From positions 16,284,501 through 16,348,500 of the forward strand of contig OY821787.1 of the NCBI GenBank assembly GCA_963682175.1: 64,000 bases of DNA, read 5' to 3'. Positions 1-12,049 of the stretch are shown here, in pieces (the stretch's first letter is position 1; each line of letters starts with the position of its first letter). The notes below the pieces were generated by a model, which had not been told where the DNA came from, did no database searches, and was given only the letters and a program-made list of their open reading frames with translations. The position numbers and the translations under genes are program-made. Source of the DNA: Triglochin maritima (taxonomy: Eukaryota; Streptophyta; Magnoliopsida; Alismatales; Juncaginaceae).

Positions 1-620
1 GGTTTCTACAACTTGCTTCAAAATGCACTTGCTTTATGCTGCAGAATGGGAGACGACTTTGCAGCTCATTGGGATATTTGGCCTTGGACAGGTATATTAT
101 ATCCCCATAAATCGCTGTACAATATGTCAATATCAAAAAAGCGGTCATATTCTGAACATCACAAGCCTCTACCAATATTTATCTTTTCCATTGTTTAACT
201 TACATAACTACCTTTTTCAGAGTCTCTACAAGAGGTTTTCTGCTTACGAGGATTCAGAAGATTTTAAGGAGGATGTAAGGTATAGTTCTATCACCAATGG
301 CTATAAAATGCATTCCCTACTCCATTCGTATCTTGTTCCCAATAATGTTACAATATACAAAATGAGAAATATTTTGTTTCTTCATTCATTGCGTTCGGAA
401 TTTTAGGTTGCTTCTAGCTCCCGTGAGCCTTGGAGCTCAAGCACTCTCTTGGGCCGCTGGAAAGTTTGAACCTGCCAAAGTCGGTTTGCCGACCTCACCT
501 TCTTCGGCGTCTGTTCAGGATCGTGTTCTGCAGGCTGCTGCAAAGCATGAATCCCAACAAGCTGATTCCGGTCAAGAGCAAAACCAGTCACCCGACGATT
601 TAGATGTAGCAGAGGCGTAA
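1..620 (+). CDS. C-terminal part of an unidentified plant protein gene (last three exons)
   Basis: Three exons join in one frame: 1-91 (truncated by the window edge), 221-279 and 407-620, ending in TAA. Donors are at 92 (GTATAT) and 280 (GTATAG); acceptors end at 220 (CAG) and 406 (TAG). An alternative donor at 275 (GTAAGG) would hit a stop 20 codons into the last exon, so AAG|GTATAG is preferred. The exons give a partly hydrophobic stretch (LLYAAEWETTLQLIGIFGLG), then an acidic segment (YEDSEDFKED), then LLLAPVSLGAQALSWAAGKF, then a Ser/Gln/Asp-rich tail ending DDLDVAEA. That pattern could mean a membrane-associated segment followed by a disordered acidic tail. I do not recognise the family and assign no function. 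The upstream exons lie outside the window. Confidence is moderate for the exon structure and nil for function. Confidence 0.6.
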
Positions 621-2947
621 GCGTCAGCCTGACTTTTGTAATCAATCATGTACTCAGCATCCATCTGCACTTTGTGTACGCTTGAATGTTGTATCAGAAG
701 AGATATACGTTGTAAATAGAGATCTTTTCTGAAGTACATATTTTTGTACCCACTTTTGCGCCCACTCATGTCTGAAGTTTATTTAAAATATGCATTTGTG
801 TATTATTCTTAGAAGCAATATCCTTTCTAAGTCACAATTAAAAAAATTCTAATGGGTAACGATATGGCTTTCGGGATTCGAGATTTTACACGATAGACAT
901 AGCTTTTCGGTTAGACACTTCCTACTTTGTGGTGCTTCTGTGAACGTTTTGAGATAATGGTCCATATATATATAGTACTTTCCTTTGTCAAGTGTTTTAT
1001 ATGCAAATTTTGGAAGCAAACCTTATTTTGATTTGACATTATCTGGTTTGTCAATATTAAGAGGCAATGAAGGCATTGAGCAATAAGAGATTAGGAAACT
1101 TATTAGTTTGTGACATAATTGAATAAAGATGTTGTATAAGGGGCAAGTGAAAACAATGGAAAAATATTATGAAAATTATCGTTTGGTAAAGATGTAAAAA
1201 AGGTTTAGTTGAAAAGATGTAAAAAAGGTTTAGTTGAAGATGATAGGTTTAATCCTATCAGTAGGATAGGTTGTCTACATACCGTTTTAAATATTGGATC
1301 TCCCATAAGTTTATTGGATATTTATCTCTAATTCTTAAGCCTAAAGCCTAATCCACTATATATTGTTGAACCTTTTGCTTGCGTACAATTGCAACACACT
1401 AATATTGTATCTTGTTTCTGTGTTTTGTTAATTGTCCAAGTTACACCTTCAAACACCAAAATTTGCTTGGGTATACCTCTGTAGACCAGCAAAGTCCCCT
1501 GCCACGGTGTAGAGGAGATGAAAGCGCATCGTTGGTGGATACCAAGATCATCAAAAGGAACCATGAAGGCCTCCATGATTGAATACTATAGGAATGAGGT
1601 GAACATGCAAGAAATAGGTCAAGTCTTCTCGAAAAATTCAGCCAATGTTTAGCGAGAGATCAAAGGTGTGGCTAGGCAGGACTTGGTTAATTTGCTTCAA
1701 TGAGGTTGGAATGCAAGTCGTAGATCGAGAATGTTATCATTTGGCCTTTAGCAACACATTCCACCATCGGTGGAGAAATATAGACTGAGATATGGACGAG
1801 GGAACACAAACAGTAATTGGTTGGCAGAGATGGTGACATACATTAATGATCTTTGGTCGCACAAAAGGGATCATTTATATGAAGAACGACTGACATGTGA
1901 TACCAAGCATGAAAAGAGTCTTAACCTGTACATGAATTTGAACTAAAATAAATTAGTTTGTTGTATTGTTCACAATCTTGTCTCTGCTAGACCAATGAAG
2001 TATAGATCTAAAGCAATACTAGATCTAGATATGGTAAGGATTTCAATGTATACAGTGTAAGAGAATTATGGCCACTCTAGAAGGGGTTAATAGAAAAAAG
2101 AGATATCTATGCAATAATGAAAGATTAAAACAAGAAAAAGAAAAAGAGAATGCAAACCATCAATAGACACTCAATATATAGAGATTTGGTTGCACCACTA
2201 TGCAATCTCGTTCCTAGTCGAGATTAAGATGCCCTACAATCCATGCTTTAGCAAACAACCTTGTCAAACTCAATTTCCTCTCAGAACTTAGGAATGTGCT
2301 TGAGGCTTTAAAACACTTGACAATGTAGTTTTCGTGAGTGTTGATGAATGGAATTAGGTTGTGTGATGAATGGAATTTAAAAATATATAGAGTTTTAGTG
2401 CTTTCAATTTAGGAGCTTTAGAGTATGAGAATATAGGACATTTCTTTGAGTTGGTAAAGCTCCTTTAATGAGTTTAATGTAGTAACCCTTAAGCTCAAAC
2501 TGGCCATTTAGAAAAGAATAGAGGTAGATGGGGGTGTTAGGTGACTATGGGGGTGTAAGACAACTAAAAGGCAAAAGAGACAAAAATAAATTATGCTTGG
2601 AACGAGATCCGGACAACTAAACAAAACCCCACTCGTCCAAATGTGTGGTCAGTAAGAACTCAAACACCAACTTGAAAAGATTCTAACGATTGACCACGAG
2701 ATTGGTCATCCGCGAATTAAAATGCCAACAAAATGGTGTTTCAAGACAAGAGAGGATTCATATGACAGAGAGGAGTGTTGGTATAAACATCTCTAGTGCA
2801 AACAAGAAACAAATGACCAAAGATGGAATTAGTCGTCCAAGTGGAAGAGCTCCAATGGTCATACCGGACTAAGGAAATCTGACAACAAAAGCAAACACTC
2901 GTCGTCCGAATTAATTCGGCAAAAAGATTGGAAATTTCGGTAAAAAA
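621..2947. other. Downstream flank and intergenic DNA without a recognisable gene
   Basis: The first 150 bases are probably 3' UTR of the preceding gene; no canonical AATAAA signal is obvious. The rest is AT-rich with only short ORFs. A small tandem duplication of a GTAAAAAAGGTTTAGTTGAA-like unit lies at about 1193-1240. Nothing here matches a protein family that I recognise. Confidence 0.5.
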
Positions 2948-5159
2948 TGTAACATCCTAACCCTTGTTTAAGGTGCTAATTACGGTTAAGTGGGTGTTTG
3001 ACTTGATGGAAAAGTGAAGGATGGCGTTGATGGGATATTGGTGTGGTTGGGGTGTGAGGGATGGTGTTGGCATGGGAGGCCATGTTGGGCGTGGGGTGAG
3101 GGGTTTAAGAGGAGGATTGCAACCCCCTCTCTCTTTTCTCTCTCATCTCAATCATTTTCCTCTCTCATTCTCATCTCTCACTCTCTTTTCTCTCAAGGGC
3201 TGCTGGCGTGGAGGTTGCCGGCAAGGTGTAGGGGTGAGCTGAGCCGACGCGGAGTAGGCTCGTGAGGGTGGCCAAGGTGGTTGTTGTCGGAGGAGCTCGG
3301 TTGTGCGGACGGTTGTCAGGACGAGCGAAACTCCGACAACCTAAGAAGGTATGCCAAGTTCTTTGCACTAGAGTTTTGTTCCCACACTAGTGGTGTTGGT
3401 TTGGCTCGTCGCCAGAGGTCGGATACCTCTCCGGCGATGAGAGCAGCGAGTTATACTTGACAAGGCCAGATAGTTGTCAGTTAACGGTCGATCGGTGCCT
3501 TTGGGTGGTCGACCGGATGTAGTATTTTTTTCTCTACCGGTCGAACGATGCCTTGCAGCGTCGACCGGTTGTGAACATTTGTTGGGTTAGACAGTCTGAT
3601 ATTTTTGATCGAACGGGGCCCTTGAGACGTTCGACCATTGTATTGTATTTTGACCTGGATCGGGCGTTAACCACCCAAATGGTCGATCACCCTAGACTAT
3701 GGTCCGACCGGTGACTTAAGTGTACCACGTGTTGGTTCTATCGTGTGGATTTTAGGTCGACCGGTGGTGTCTAAATGAATGTAGGAAAGACCCTGATATT
3801 TTCAGTCGAACAAGACCCCTGAGCTGTTCAACCATTGCCTTAATTTGACTTAGTCTTAGTATGGTGTTGACCATCTAATCGGTCGACCGGTTTCTACCTT
3901 TTGTTCAACCATTGGGGCTTAAGCCTCGAGCCCAAGGGTTCGACCATTGTAGGTGTCCGTTCGAACGTTTCCTATTCAGTTGGGGAACGGTCAACTAGTT
4001 TGCCTTTTCCGGTCGACTGTTTGTGCTCAGGACTAAATCCTTGTCCTTGTGGAGTGTCGACTCTCTCCACGAAAGCCCGTGTCCTCGCCTAGTGCGTGAG
4101 CTGGGAGGTGAAAGTGGATGCGATGATCGTGCCTGCCCAGGACCGCCTAGTGGAATGGTGGGGATACTTGGGACGTGCCACCTCTGTACTATAGACTGTG
4201 GCGTAGCTTAGAGCTTGCATTGACTCTCATTAGAGTAGTAGACCTGAGGGATCGTGGATCCCAATGCATAATGTTTCATGACTCTACAGAGCGAGATTAC
4301 ATTGCAGACTTCGGTCCGGATGAGTCGACCGACTGGTCTACAACCTTGAGGGTGATGTTGTGACCCCACGCGACAATGATGGCAACAGTGTTGGTATCCT
4401 GTGCTGAGAGGCAGCCAGGTGAGGGTTCCTTTGTGCAACCGAGTGGCGGCGGAGAGGGCCGCGTGACCTAAATGGCGGCAGTGACTGCCCGATGATGTAT
4501 TCCGACAGGTAGCTTGACTGTGGCACAACCAGGTGAGTGTACCAACCTAAGTGATTGGTGAGGTGTTGACCTCGAGATTTAGTTGATTCTATTGACGTGG
4601 ACGTGCAGGCGCCCCTCACCAAACCCCATGATTAGTGTAGCCGCGTGTGGGGGTGCGTTGCATACTCTCAGTAAGACAGTATGTGCATACGGTAGGTCTC
4701 TGTGGGAGACCCGATGATGGATTGTGGGACAGATGTTCGTATTTAACCTTGGAGGGAATATGTTTTATTGCATTATATCATGCCATGCGACACTAGTATA
4801 ATATGTTCTTTCATTGTACCTTAACATACATATAGGTAAGCTTGGTATACGTGGTTTCTTATGGAAACTCAGACAATGTTGTTATATTTGCATTTCAGGA
4901 CCGCAGTAGGTTCTGACGGGTGGTGACTGAGGACGAGGGCACTCTTGGATCGGATCCTCCTATCTCATCTTCCTAGGTTGTATGATTACTTGTATTTACC
5001 TTTTCCTGTACTTTAATGTAATCATAACTTTTGACAACTCTAATGTAATATGGTGCACCTCTTGATTATTTATGAGTAATGTTCCCACGCTTTTGGGTTT
5101 TATTCCTTGTGATCCCTTGATTGATAAATTTTAAACTTCCATTGTTTCAAGACGTTACA
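2948..5159 (+). mobile_element. Solo LTR, probably Gypsy-type
   Basis: The segment begins TGTAACATCC and ends GACGTTACA, the TG...CA termini of an LTR. It is flanked by aaaaa on both sides (2943-2947 and 5160-5164), consistent with a 5-bp TSD although low in complexity. No internal region or second LTR is present, so this looks like a 2212-bp solo LTR left by LTR-LTR recombination. The termini resemble those of Gypsy-1 in this window (TGTAAGACCC...GGGCGTTACA), suggesting a related Gypsy lineage. It holds a perfect 6-bp-arm hairpin at 4695-4711 and the GTCGACC cluster annotated separately. Only short chance ORFs occur inside. Confidence 0.7.
3484..4020. repeat. Cluster of degenerate GGTCGACC palindromes in the solo LTR
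   Basis: About a dozen copies or variants of GGTCGACCGG / GTTCGACCATT / GGTCGAACG occur in roughly 540 bp at irregular spacing, in both half-site and palindromic form. Examples are near 3507, 3560, 3753 and 3882. The flanks between copies are not obviously repeated. The core is the same as in the Copia-B/C/D LTR arrays although the elements differ. Confidence 0.7.
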
Positions 5160-5164
5160 AAAAA

Positions 5165-7264
5165 GTTCGGACGACTAAAAGGCGAACCATTTGTGCAAAA
5201 TTAAGCAAAAGAAACTCAACGATTACCGTTTTTAATTCGAACAACTGAAGCACATGTTGTCTTCAGAATCTGGACGGGTCAATAACTGATTGGTAATTAG
5301 GCCTACTGGACAAGGATTTAATCATCTGAATTGTGATGTGCTCAAATCCCATGGATATTCTAAGTGTTGAGCATGATCTGAATTATGCCTAGATTTATAT
5401 ATGATCATTGGACTCAATAATATGTAAAATTACAATTCTTCTTGAGCTTGATTATATGTCTTTTCGAGTCTAGTTGTCATTAAGTCTTCAACATCTATTA
5501 AGATAAAACATGCACAAGTATGGTGTATAATGTGTATATATGTTTGTGGATTTATTCGGTAGATTAGGTATTAGAGTTAAGCCGCATTATCAATATAAAG
5601 AGTAGATTCGGCCTATAATGCGGACATCGATAGGATTATATGTACACTTAAAGCACAAGTGTAGAAATCTAGCGTCAATTGGCTGATAGGACCTTGTCGC
5701 TGACCCGCCAATCCCCAAAGCCTTATGCTTAAGAGCAGCTTCGGACTTCATCTTGTTGTTGGTTATCTTACTCTTGACTTGATTGTCCAAGACGTCTTAC
5801 CATCCTTTCACACCCGGCGGCCATATTTTTGCCGGTCAACCAAAGTTTTTCTTACACTTAGAAAACATTTGTTATTCATTATGTCAGTTGGTTGTTTGCC
5901 GAAAAATATAAAATGATATCGAAAATTCAAGTGCCTTAATTAAGCTGAAGTAGCTGCTTCTGAAGTAACAGAAAGAAATGAAATTTTGGTGAATTCTGCT
6001 TTTGATCGAAAAGTTCGAAGGGCCAGTCAGAGAGGTCCAACCATTTTGTCTTAGAGACTATTACGACATTAGGGTTTGTTGCTTTACCAAACATCTCACC
6101 GACTTAACAACAAGTCTTAACAACAAGTTGAGATATAAGTACGATCTTAAACCAGAGATGCAACAACCAAAAAATCATATATTTACCAACAATATTGTGT
6201 TCTTAAATGCTCGTTTATTTTGGTTTGTATTTCGTTATCCCTAATTGATTTTATTTCGCATGTTTATTGCCTATCATCTATCGATCACATTGTAGATAGG
6301 CAATTAATCCTTTGTACACATTGGTTCGTGTGGTCACAAGTTTATATTGCATTCGTCGTTCACGATCTTGCAAATTGTCTTGTTTCGTTTTGTTACTTGT
6401 TGGAGTTTGATAATATTTTTGGATAATAACACCCAGATCCAGTTTCAACCAGCAGCCACATCAGTTGAATTGAGATTTGATAGATCTACATACTCATGTC
6501 CTCGGCGCGTCTTGGAGCTCAACCTGTGTTCCAATTACTCCATGAAGACAATATTTATATTCATCAAGGAGAAGATCCCTGTGTGCATTGGTCGAGTGAG
6601 AGTGATGGGCACAGGAAATCTATCAATGAAATCTATAAACACAGCTTTCGGCTTTTGCTTGGACAAGCTGTGAAGAGAGATTTCCAAAAGAAAATGCACC
6701 AAGGATGTATAAAAATCCTAGGGCAATATTCTCACTTGCTTAAGTTATGGACTTTTGTTCGGATTATTACACGAAGTTGATGATTTTTTTTTGGGATGAA
6801 TTATCATCTTATGATTCTTTTCCTAAATATACTTTTGAACCTTAACGAAATGGCAGCTAATGATCAAACGGAAATCATAATAATTCTGCTTGGACATAGA
6901 ATCGTACAAAGAGTCCGATCTTACCAATGTTTTATCAGTTACCTTATTGAGCAAACTTAGGCACTAGTACTTCAACAAGAAACGCAAACGGAAACTAATA
7001 AAGGGAGTAAGTCAGTAAACCATTAATATTCACAACTTTGACATTAAACTACTCGGAAGGAATGTGAAGAAATCAAAATACTCATACGAAGAAAACCAAT
7101 TCTAAAAGAGATATAAATTAGTTTGCGCTAACGGAGACAACAGCAGCCATTGCTATTAGTTGATTGGATTTCCACACAACAAAAATTACTTGCACAATTT
7201 CCACACAATAATCATCACATTTCATATAGTGTTTCTAGGCCCATTCTAAAATAACGGACACAAA
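5165..7264. other. Non-element flank with a possible exon-like stretch
   Basis: This is sequence between the solo LTR and Copia-A, mostly AT-rich. The best coding-like stretch is on the plus strand at about 6496-6780 (95 codons, starting MSSARLGAQPVFQLL), with mixed polar composition and no family I recognise. It may be a decayed exon or chance. A 66-codon minus-strand ORF at 5590-5790 is also unassigned. Confidence 0.3.
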
Positions 7265-7269
7265 AGGAA

Positions 7270-7515
7270 TGTTGACGACCAAAGCCCAGAACGTATATCA
7301 CGTAGAGATGCGGCCCATTAGGCCCAAATATCTCAAACAATATCTTCCCATGTTATTCACACTTGTAATTATACACCTTAGATTAATCCCATATTGATTA
7401 CTGTAAATTTTACACTATACAATTCTGGTATAAATAAAATCATTTCTCTCTCAAATAACCAAATTGAGAAGATATCATCTTTCCTGTTTTAAGATATTTC
7501 TCTCATAATTCAACA
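7270..7515 (+). repeat. Copia-A 5' LTR
   Basis: This 246-bp repeat pairs with 45265-45511. It contains a TATA-like box and a pyrimidine-rich 3' part. The end CAACA is directly followed by the primer-binding site. Confidence 0.93.
7429..7436 (+). promoter_or_regulatory. TATA box of Copia-A LTR (TATAAATA)
   Basis: TATAAATA lies about 80 bp before the LTR end and is kept in the 3' LTR near 45425. It is the probable core promoter for the element transcript. Confidence 0.6.
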
Positions 7516-7529
7516 TGGTATCGAGAGCT
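7516..7529 (+). other. Copia-A primer-binding site
   Basis: TGGTATCGAGAGCT immediately follows the 5' LTR. It resembles the plant initiator tRNA-Met primer site (TGGTATCAGAGC), with one inserted or changed base. Confidence 0.7.
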
Positions 7530-8359
7530 ATTTTTTAGAAGTTAACACTTCAAGATCCATCTTCTTCTTCCTCCTTTTTCTTTCTTTTTTTCTCCAAACA
7601 ATATTAGCCCACTTCACCAAGCCCACCACAACGGCCGCTTCTTTCGGCCTACTCCTCCACTGCCACATGTCCATTCCGCATTCCACCTCAACCTCTCCTC
7701 CAGATTCCCACACAAGGAAACACAAATCAGAACCCAACGGCTCACGATGAACCACAACGCATCTGACAATTCACCTTCATGTGTTTCTTTCTTTTCTTCC
7801 AAAGCCTTCCGGAGTACACCATTCATCGCATCGCAACCGCTCATTTCTGAATAACCCTACATCCAACGCTTCTTATCTTCTCCATCCACTAATATATATT
7901 CATTCTTTTCTGTTTTCCGCATTTTTTTCCAACACTGAGATTTCTAGGATTTTTCCGCCATGCACAAATCTTCTTCTCCAAGATCTCCGACCTTGAACAG
8001 AATTCGTAATACGTTTTTTTCCTGATCTTTCATCTTTATTTTCTTTGCTTTCTTGCTTTGATTAGTTCAACATCACACAAAAAGAAAACAGAGCAGTTTC
8101 TTGATCTTCTTGCTTTCTAGTTTTCGATTGTTTTCTTATTTTTATCATATGTTTTTTTTCAAGGATCCTGAGCATGTGCCCATAATATCTATGGTTTGCT
8201 CCAATCATCGCCGTTTGGCTTAGTCCTGAGCTTTTGCGCAACATCCTTGATCCCCTTTAAGTTTTGATCTTTTTTCTCTTTCCTTTCTTATATTTTACAG
8301 TATCAACTAAAGATTGTTCAGTTTTGTTTGTTCTTTCTTTAGGTTTTTTTGTTTAATCA

Positions 8360-9784
8360 ATGACTTATTCTACAACCACTAGTTCCTTTGTGGTTTCATC
8401 GACTCCGATGTCACTTATTTTAAATCCTTCCTTTACGGTGCTTGTGTGCCTCGACCAGAACAATTTTTTACTGTAGTGATCATAGATCGCTTCGATCATA
8501 CGAGGTCATGATTTGTTTGGTTACTTGGATGACATTTTTCCTTGCCCTTCCGATTTCACCACCGAGAATCCCACATCAATAAATCCCTCTTTCTGTACTG
8601 GAGGAAGCAAGACCAGCTTCTTCTGGGATGGCTTCTGTCATCCTTGACAAAGGGAATTCTTGCACATGTTGTTTTTTGTAACTCCTCCTGTGCTTTTTGG
8701 ACAACTTTAGAACGACGTTTTGCCTCTCATTAGTGTACTCGCATAATACAACTCTGCCTCAAGTTACAAACCACATAAAAAGGAGATCTCTCTATCTCTG
8801 ACTACCTTCAAAAAATAAAAACCATTGCTGATAAGCTTGCGTTGTTGCACACCCCGTTACTGACTCTGATATGGTACTTCATGTCCTAACTGGACTCAAC
8901 CCTGAATACGAGTCCTTTGTGACCTCCGTGTCCACCCGCACAGAATCCTTCACTGTTGAGGACCTTCATGGCATGCTTCTCATCCAGGAACTTTGTCTTA
9001 AGCAATGATCCTCTCTGATGCTTCCACCAATGCAGCGGTCAAGACTGGACACCCGGACAACTACACCAACACTCACAACAACCGAGGTTGTGGATGAGGT
9101 CCGGGGTGGTTCTGTAACAACATTAACCATCCTGACCCTCCTGGTGCATCCAACCTTGGTCAATGCCCCCTTTTCCTCCGTACAACAACAACCCTAATGT
9201 CCGAAAATCCAGTGCCAAATCTGCTCCAAAATGGGGCATAATGCTCTTCAATGCTACCGACGCCATGACCTTTGCTTCACTGCTTCTGCACCTCTTTCTG
9301 TCATAGTGGTTAGATCCTGTCAAGTCTCTGATGATGCATGGTACCCGAACTCCGGTGCAACAAATCATCTGATTAATGATGGTACCTCATTCCAGACCTC
9401 AACTGACTACCATGGCGGTGAGAAAATTTCGCACCGCCAGTGGCATAGGTTTGCCTATTTTTAGCAATGGATCTTTTACTATTCCTTCTCACACTCGATC
9501 TTTAAGAAGGCATAAAGTATTTTTTGTTTCTTCCGTCAAAACAAAACTTTTAAGTGTTGCTCAATTTTAAAAAGACAACAATGTTTATTTTGAATTTTAT
9601 CCTTTTCATTTCTTTGTGTAGGATCTCTTCCTGGGGCAGGGCCTTCTCCAAGGGCGTCTTGAGAATGACGTCTACAAACTCCACATTTCTCAACCATATT
9701 TTGCCAATTTGGTATTTTTGTCTAAACGAACTTCTATTAATACTTGGCATAATTGCCTCGGGCATCTTGCTGCTTAAAAAGTAC
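8360..9784 (+). pseudogene. Copia-A gag-protease remnant
   Basis: The reading frame starts at ATG 8360 and is broken by several stops and shifts. The Copia gag core is recognisable: WRKQDQLLLGWLLSSL and FWTTLERRFASH near 8600-8730, then a segment about GLNPEYESFVTSV near 8895. A CCHC zinc knuckle follows at 9213-9254 (Cys-X2-Cys-X4-His-X4-Cys). The protease signature near 9342 reads WYPNSGATNHL. The catalytic Asp of the usual D-S-G is Asn here (codon AAC at 9348), which would abolish aspartic protease activity. The segment ends in the pre-integrase motif WHNCLGHLA just before CACTA-1 interrupts it. The frame resumes after Gypsy-1. Confidence 0.85.
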
Positions 9785-9856
9785 CACTAATGCAGAATAG
9801 TGAATAGTCGTCGCCTAATAGGCGTTGCTCTCCCATATAGGCGACGTTTGTAGGTA

Positions 9857-10092
9857 AAGACGTCAGCTATGAATACAGCCGACGTCTTTGGGGTCCTCTA
9901 GACGTCAGTTGTTTGAATAACCATTTCAAAGTTTTCAACTGACGTCTATACCCCAACATTTATTCTCCATGCCTATAAACATCGGTCAGAGCTTATAGCC
10001 GACGTCTATGACCCGATGCATATAAACATTGGGGTATAGACGTCAGCTATAAGCGCCGACCGACGTCGGCTATAAGCACCGACCGACGTCTA
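9857..10092. repeat. CACTA-1 5' subterminal hairpin repeats
   Basis: Units of AGACGTC(A/G)G...C(C/T)GACGTCT occur as inverted pairs around short variable loops, for example near 9857-9888, 9899-9949 and 10038-10092. The same motif appears at the 3' end of CACTA-1 and in CACTA-2. In CACTA elements such subterminal repeats are the likely binding sites of the TNPA-type protein (family knowledge). Confidence 0.85.
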
Positions 10093-11371
10093 TGAGGCTT
10101 ATATGAAAGAGCAACCGTTTCATTTTATCATTTATTCGACAAAATCTTAACCTAACAAAACCCTAGCCCCCTTGTGACCAATCTCTGACCAAACCGCAAC
10201 GACCTCCTCTGCCACCGCAGTGACCTCCTCCACCACGAGAGTCATGCCCTCGATATCTACGACCTCCGCCACCACAGTCGCGTCGCCCTTTACAGCCACG
10301 ACCTCTGCACCCTCGATAGTCACGACCTGCTGGTTCGTGCTTAACTTGGTTTATGAACCATTTTGTTGTGTGTTTTGTTGCCTTTTGGTTTGATCGATTG
10401 GTTTGATGAGAAGACGTGGATGGATTTGGGGATGACCCATGTTGTGATTTTATTGTTTTTTGGGTTTTTTGGGTTGGTTTACTGAATTGATGGATTTGGG
10501 GATGTCCCATTTTGCGGTTTTTGGTTTCTTAGGTTGATTTGATGGGAAATTGATGATTTAGGGAATGATAGATTCATGAATTTTGTTTTGAGTTTGTTGT
10601 CTTTTTTGTTGTGTTGATTTACTAAATGGAAGATGGATTTGGGGGCCAATGTTGTGATATTTTTGCTATTGGTTTCATTGGTTGATGTCTGAGGAGGAAT
10701 ATTGCATTTGGAGGAGACCCACATTTGTTTGTATTGGTGTTATAGGCTGGTTTATTAGTAGCAAACAAGCTCTGATTTAGTTCCCTTCGGTTTCTTGTGT
10801 TTTGGTTGCTTGGGTTGGGTTTTGATAATTAAGCCTAATTTCATGTCTATTCTTATGCTGATGATTGCTTGGGCGTTTTGGTAGTTTTTCCTTGCAAAAT
10901 TGTGAAGCTAAAGATTATGTTGGATTTTTTAAACAAAGCCATGTTCTAGTTTAACATGAAAATTTTAAATTTAGGACATAAACAATTGAAAACTTGATAA
11001 ACATAAACGAGTCAATTTAGTTCATGATTTAGTTTTGTTAAATGTTTATTTAGGTTTAGTTAAATGTTTATTTATGCTGGAAAAAGTATTTTGTTTAGTT
11101 AAATGTTTATTTATGCTTAGTTTCTAATAACTCATCACCCCCTTAAGCAACTTGACATTTAATAACCTATGACAATATTTTCTAAGTCATTCATTATATA
11201 GGACTTTCCATTCATCGTATTTATTTTTTATTTTATGATTTCTATCGTAGATTTCTGGCGTAAGGTACGTAATCTCTTTCACTCATCATTTATTAGAAAG
11301 TACGCATTAGTTGGTAGGACTTACTTTGGAACAAGAGTGAGGTGAGTGTTTGTTTGATGTGTTGTTTGTTA

Positions 11372-11475
11372 GATAAAGGTATGAAAAACACCTACGGGGA
11401 AGTCACTTATAGGACATGAAGAGGGATAAAGGTATGAAAAACACCTACAGGGAAGTCACTCATAGGACATGAAGA
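11372..11475 (+). repeat. Tandem duplication, 53-bp period
   Basis: The unit starting GATAAAGGTATGAAAAACAC occurs at 11372 and again at 11425 with only a few differences. Confidence 0.85.
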
Positions 11476-11589
11476 TGAAGATTTCATCACCATTTCCTTG
11501 GCACAAAAACCACATAATAAAAGAGTCTTAATAAAATCAATTTAGACGTTGGGACCTAGGATTTCCGGATGCATTAAGGAGAGAAACCC

Positions 11590-11790
11590 GTTTAAGACCG
11601 TTATGGACTTAATGCCATTGCCCATCTAGTGTCTGTGAGATTTTAGGAATCACTGGGTTCTTGATTTCCTACAAACTAGTAGTCCTCGCTGTTTAAGACC
11701 GTTCCGGCCTGAACATCGTTGCCCATCTAGTCTCCTTGAGATTTTAGGAACCCTTGGGTTCTTGATTTCCTACATACTAGTGGTCCTTGG
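11590..11790 (+). repeat. Tandem duplication, 101-bp period
   Basis: The unit starting GTTTAAGACCGTT occurs at 11590 and 11691. Both copies contain TTGCCCATCTAGT and end with a GATTTCCTACA...CTAGT...GTCCT stretch. The second copy is diverged by roughly ten to fifteen substitutions. Confidence 0.85.
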
Positions 11791-12049
11791 TGAGACCTCG
11801 AAGTTAGGCGTCGTCTTGTGCTAAGGACCTCTGGTGGACTTTAGGCTTGCTTTTGCCTTGATTGCTTAGTTAGGTTTCTAACGTTCCTTATTCCCACACT
11901 AGATTAAGGACTTCATCTCCTCTCTCCTGGGTCATTTTTCTCATCTTCATGTCTCTGGATCTTCTCATCTACGAACACCTTATTTTAAATTGAAAATTTA
12001 TTTCTTGTGTTCAATAATATCCATCATTTTTCTCAATGTTTAGATTGAA

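Larger units (their letters stand above)
10093..12049 (+). other. CACTA-1 5' internal region without a recognised gene
   Basis: The region holds a stretch at about 10163-10330 rich in CGACCTC-like repeats, which gives a Gly/Arg-rich frame on the minus strand. AT-rich DNA follows, with the two tandem duplications annotated below. It may be transposase 5' UTR, intron or upstream exon material. No confident protein match. Confidence 0.4.

Noticed and set aside
23..406. 127-codon ORF at the left edge
   Set aside because: It runs through an intron; the spliced three-exon model explains the conserved-looking parts better.
2943..5164. Full Gypsy element at the solo LTR
   Set aside because: No primer site, coding region or second LTR follows; only one LTR with flanking aaaaa is present. 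The TSD is low in complexity, so it is weak support on its own.
10163..10510. 115-codon Gly/Arg-rich minus-strand ORF
   Set aside because: Composition comes from CGACCTC repeats in the CACTA-1 5' region, opposite to the transposase; no supporting motif.
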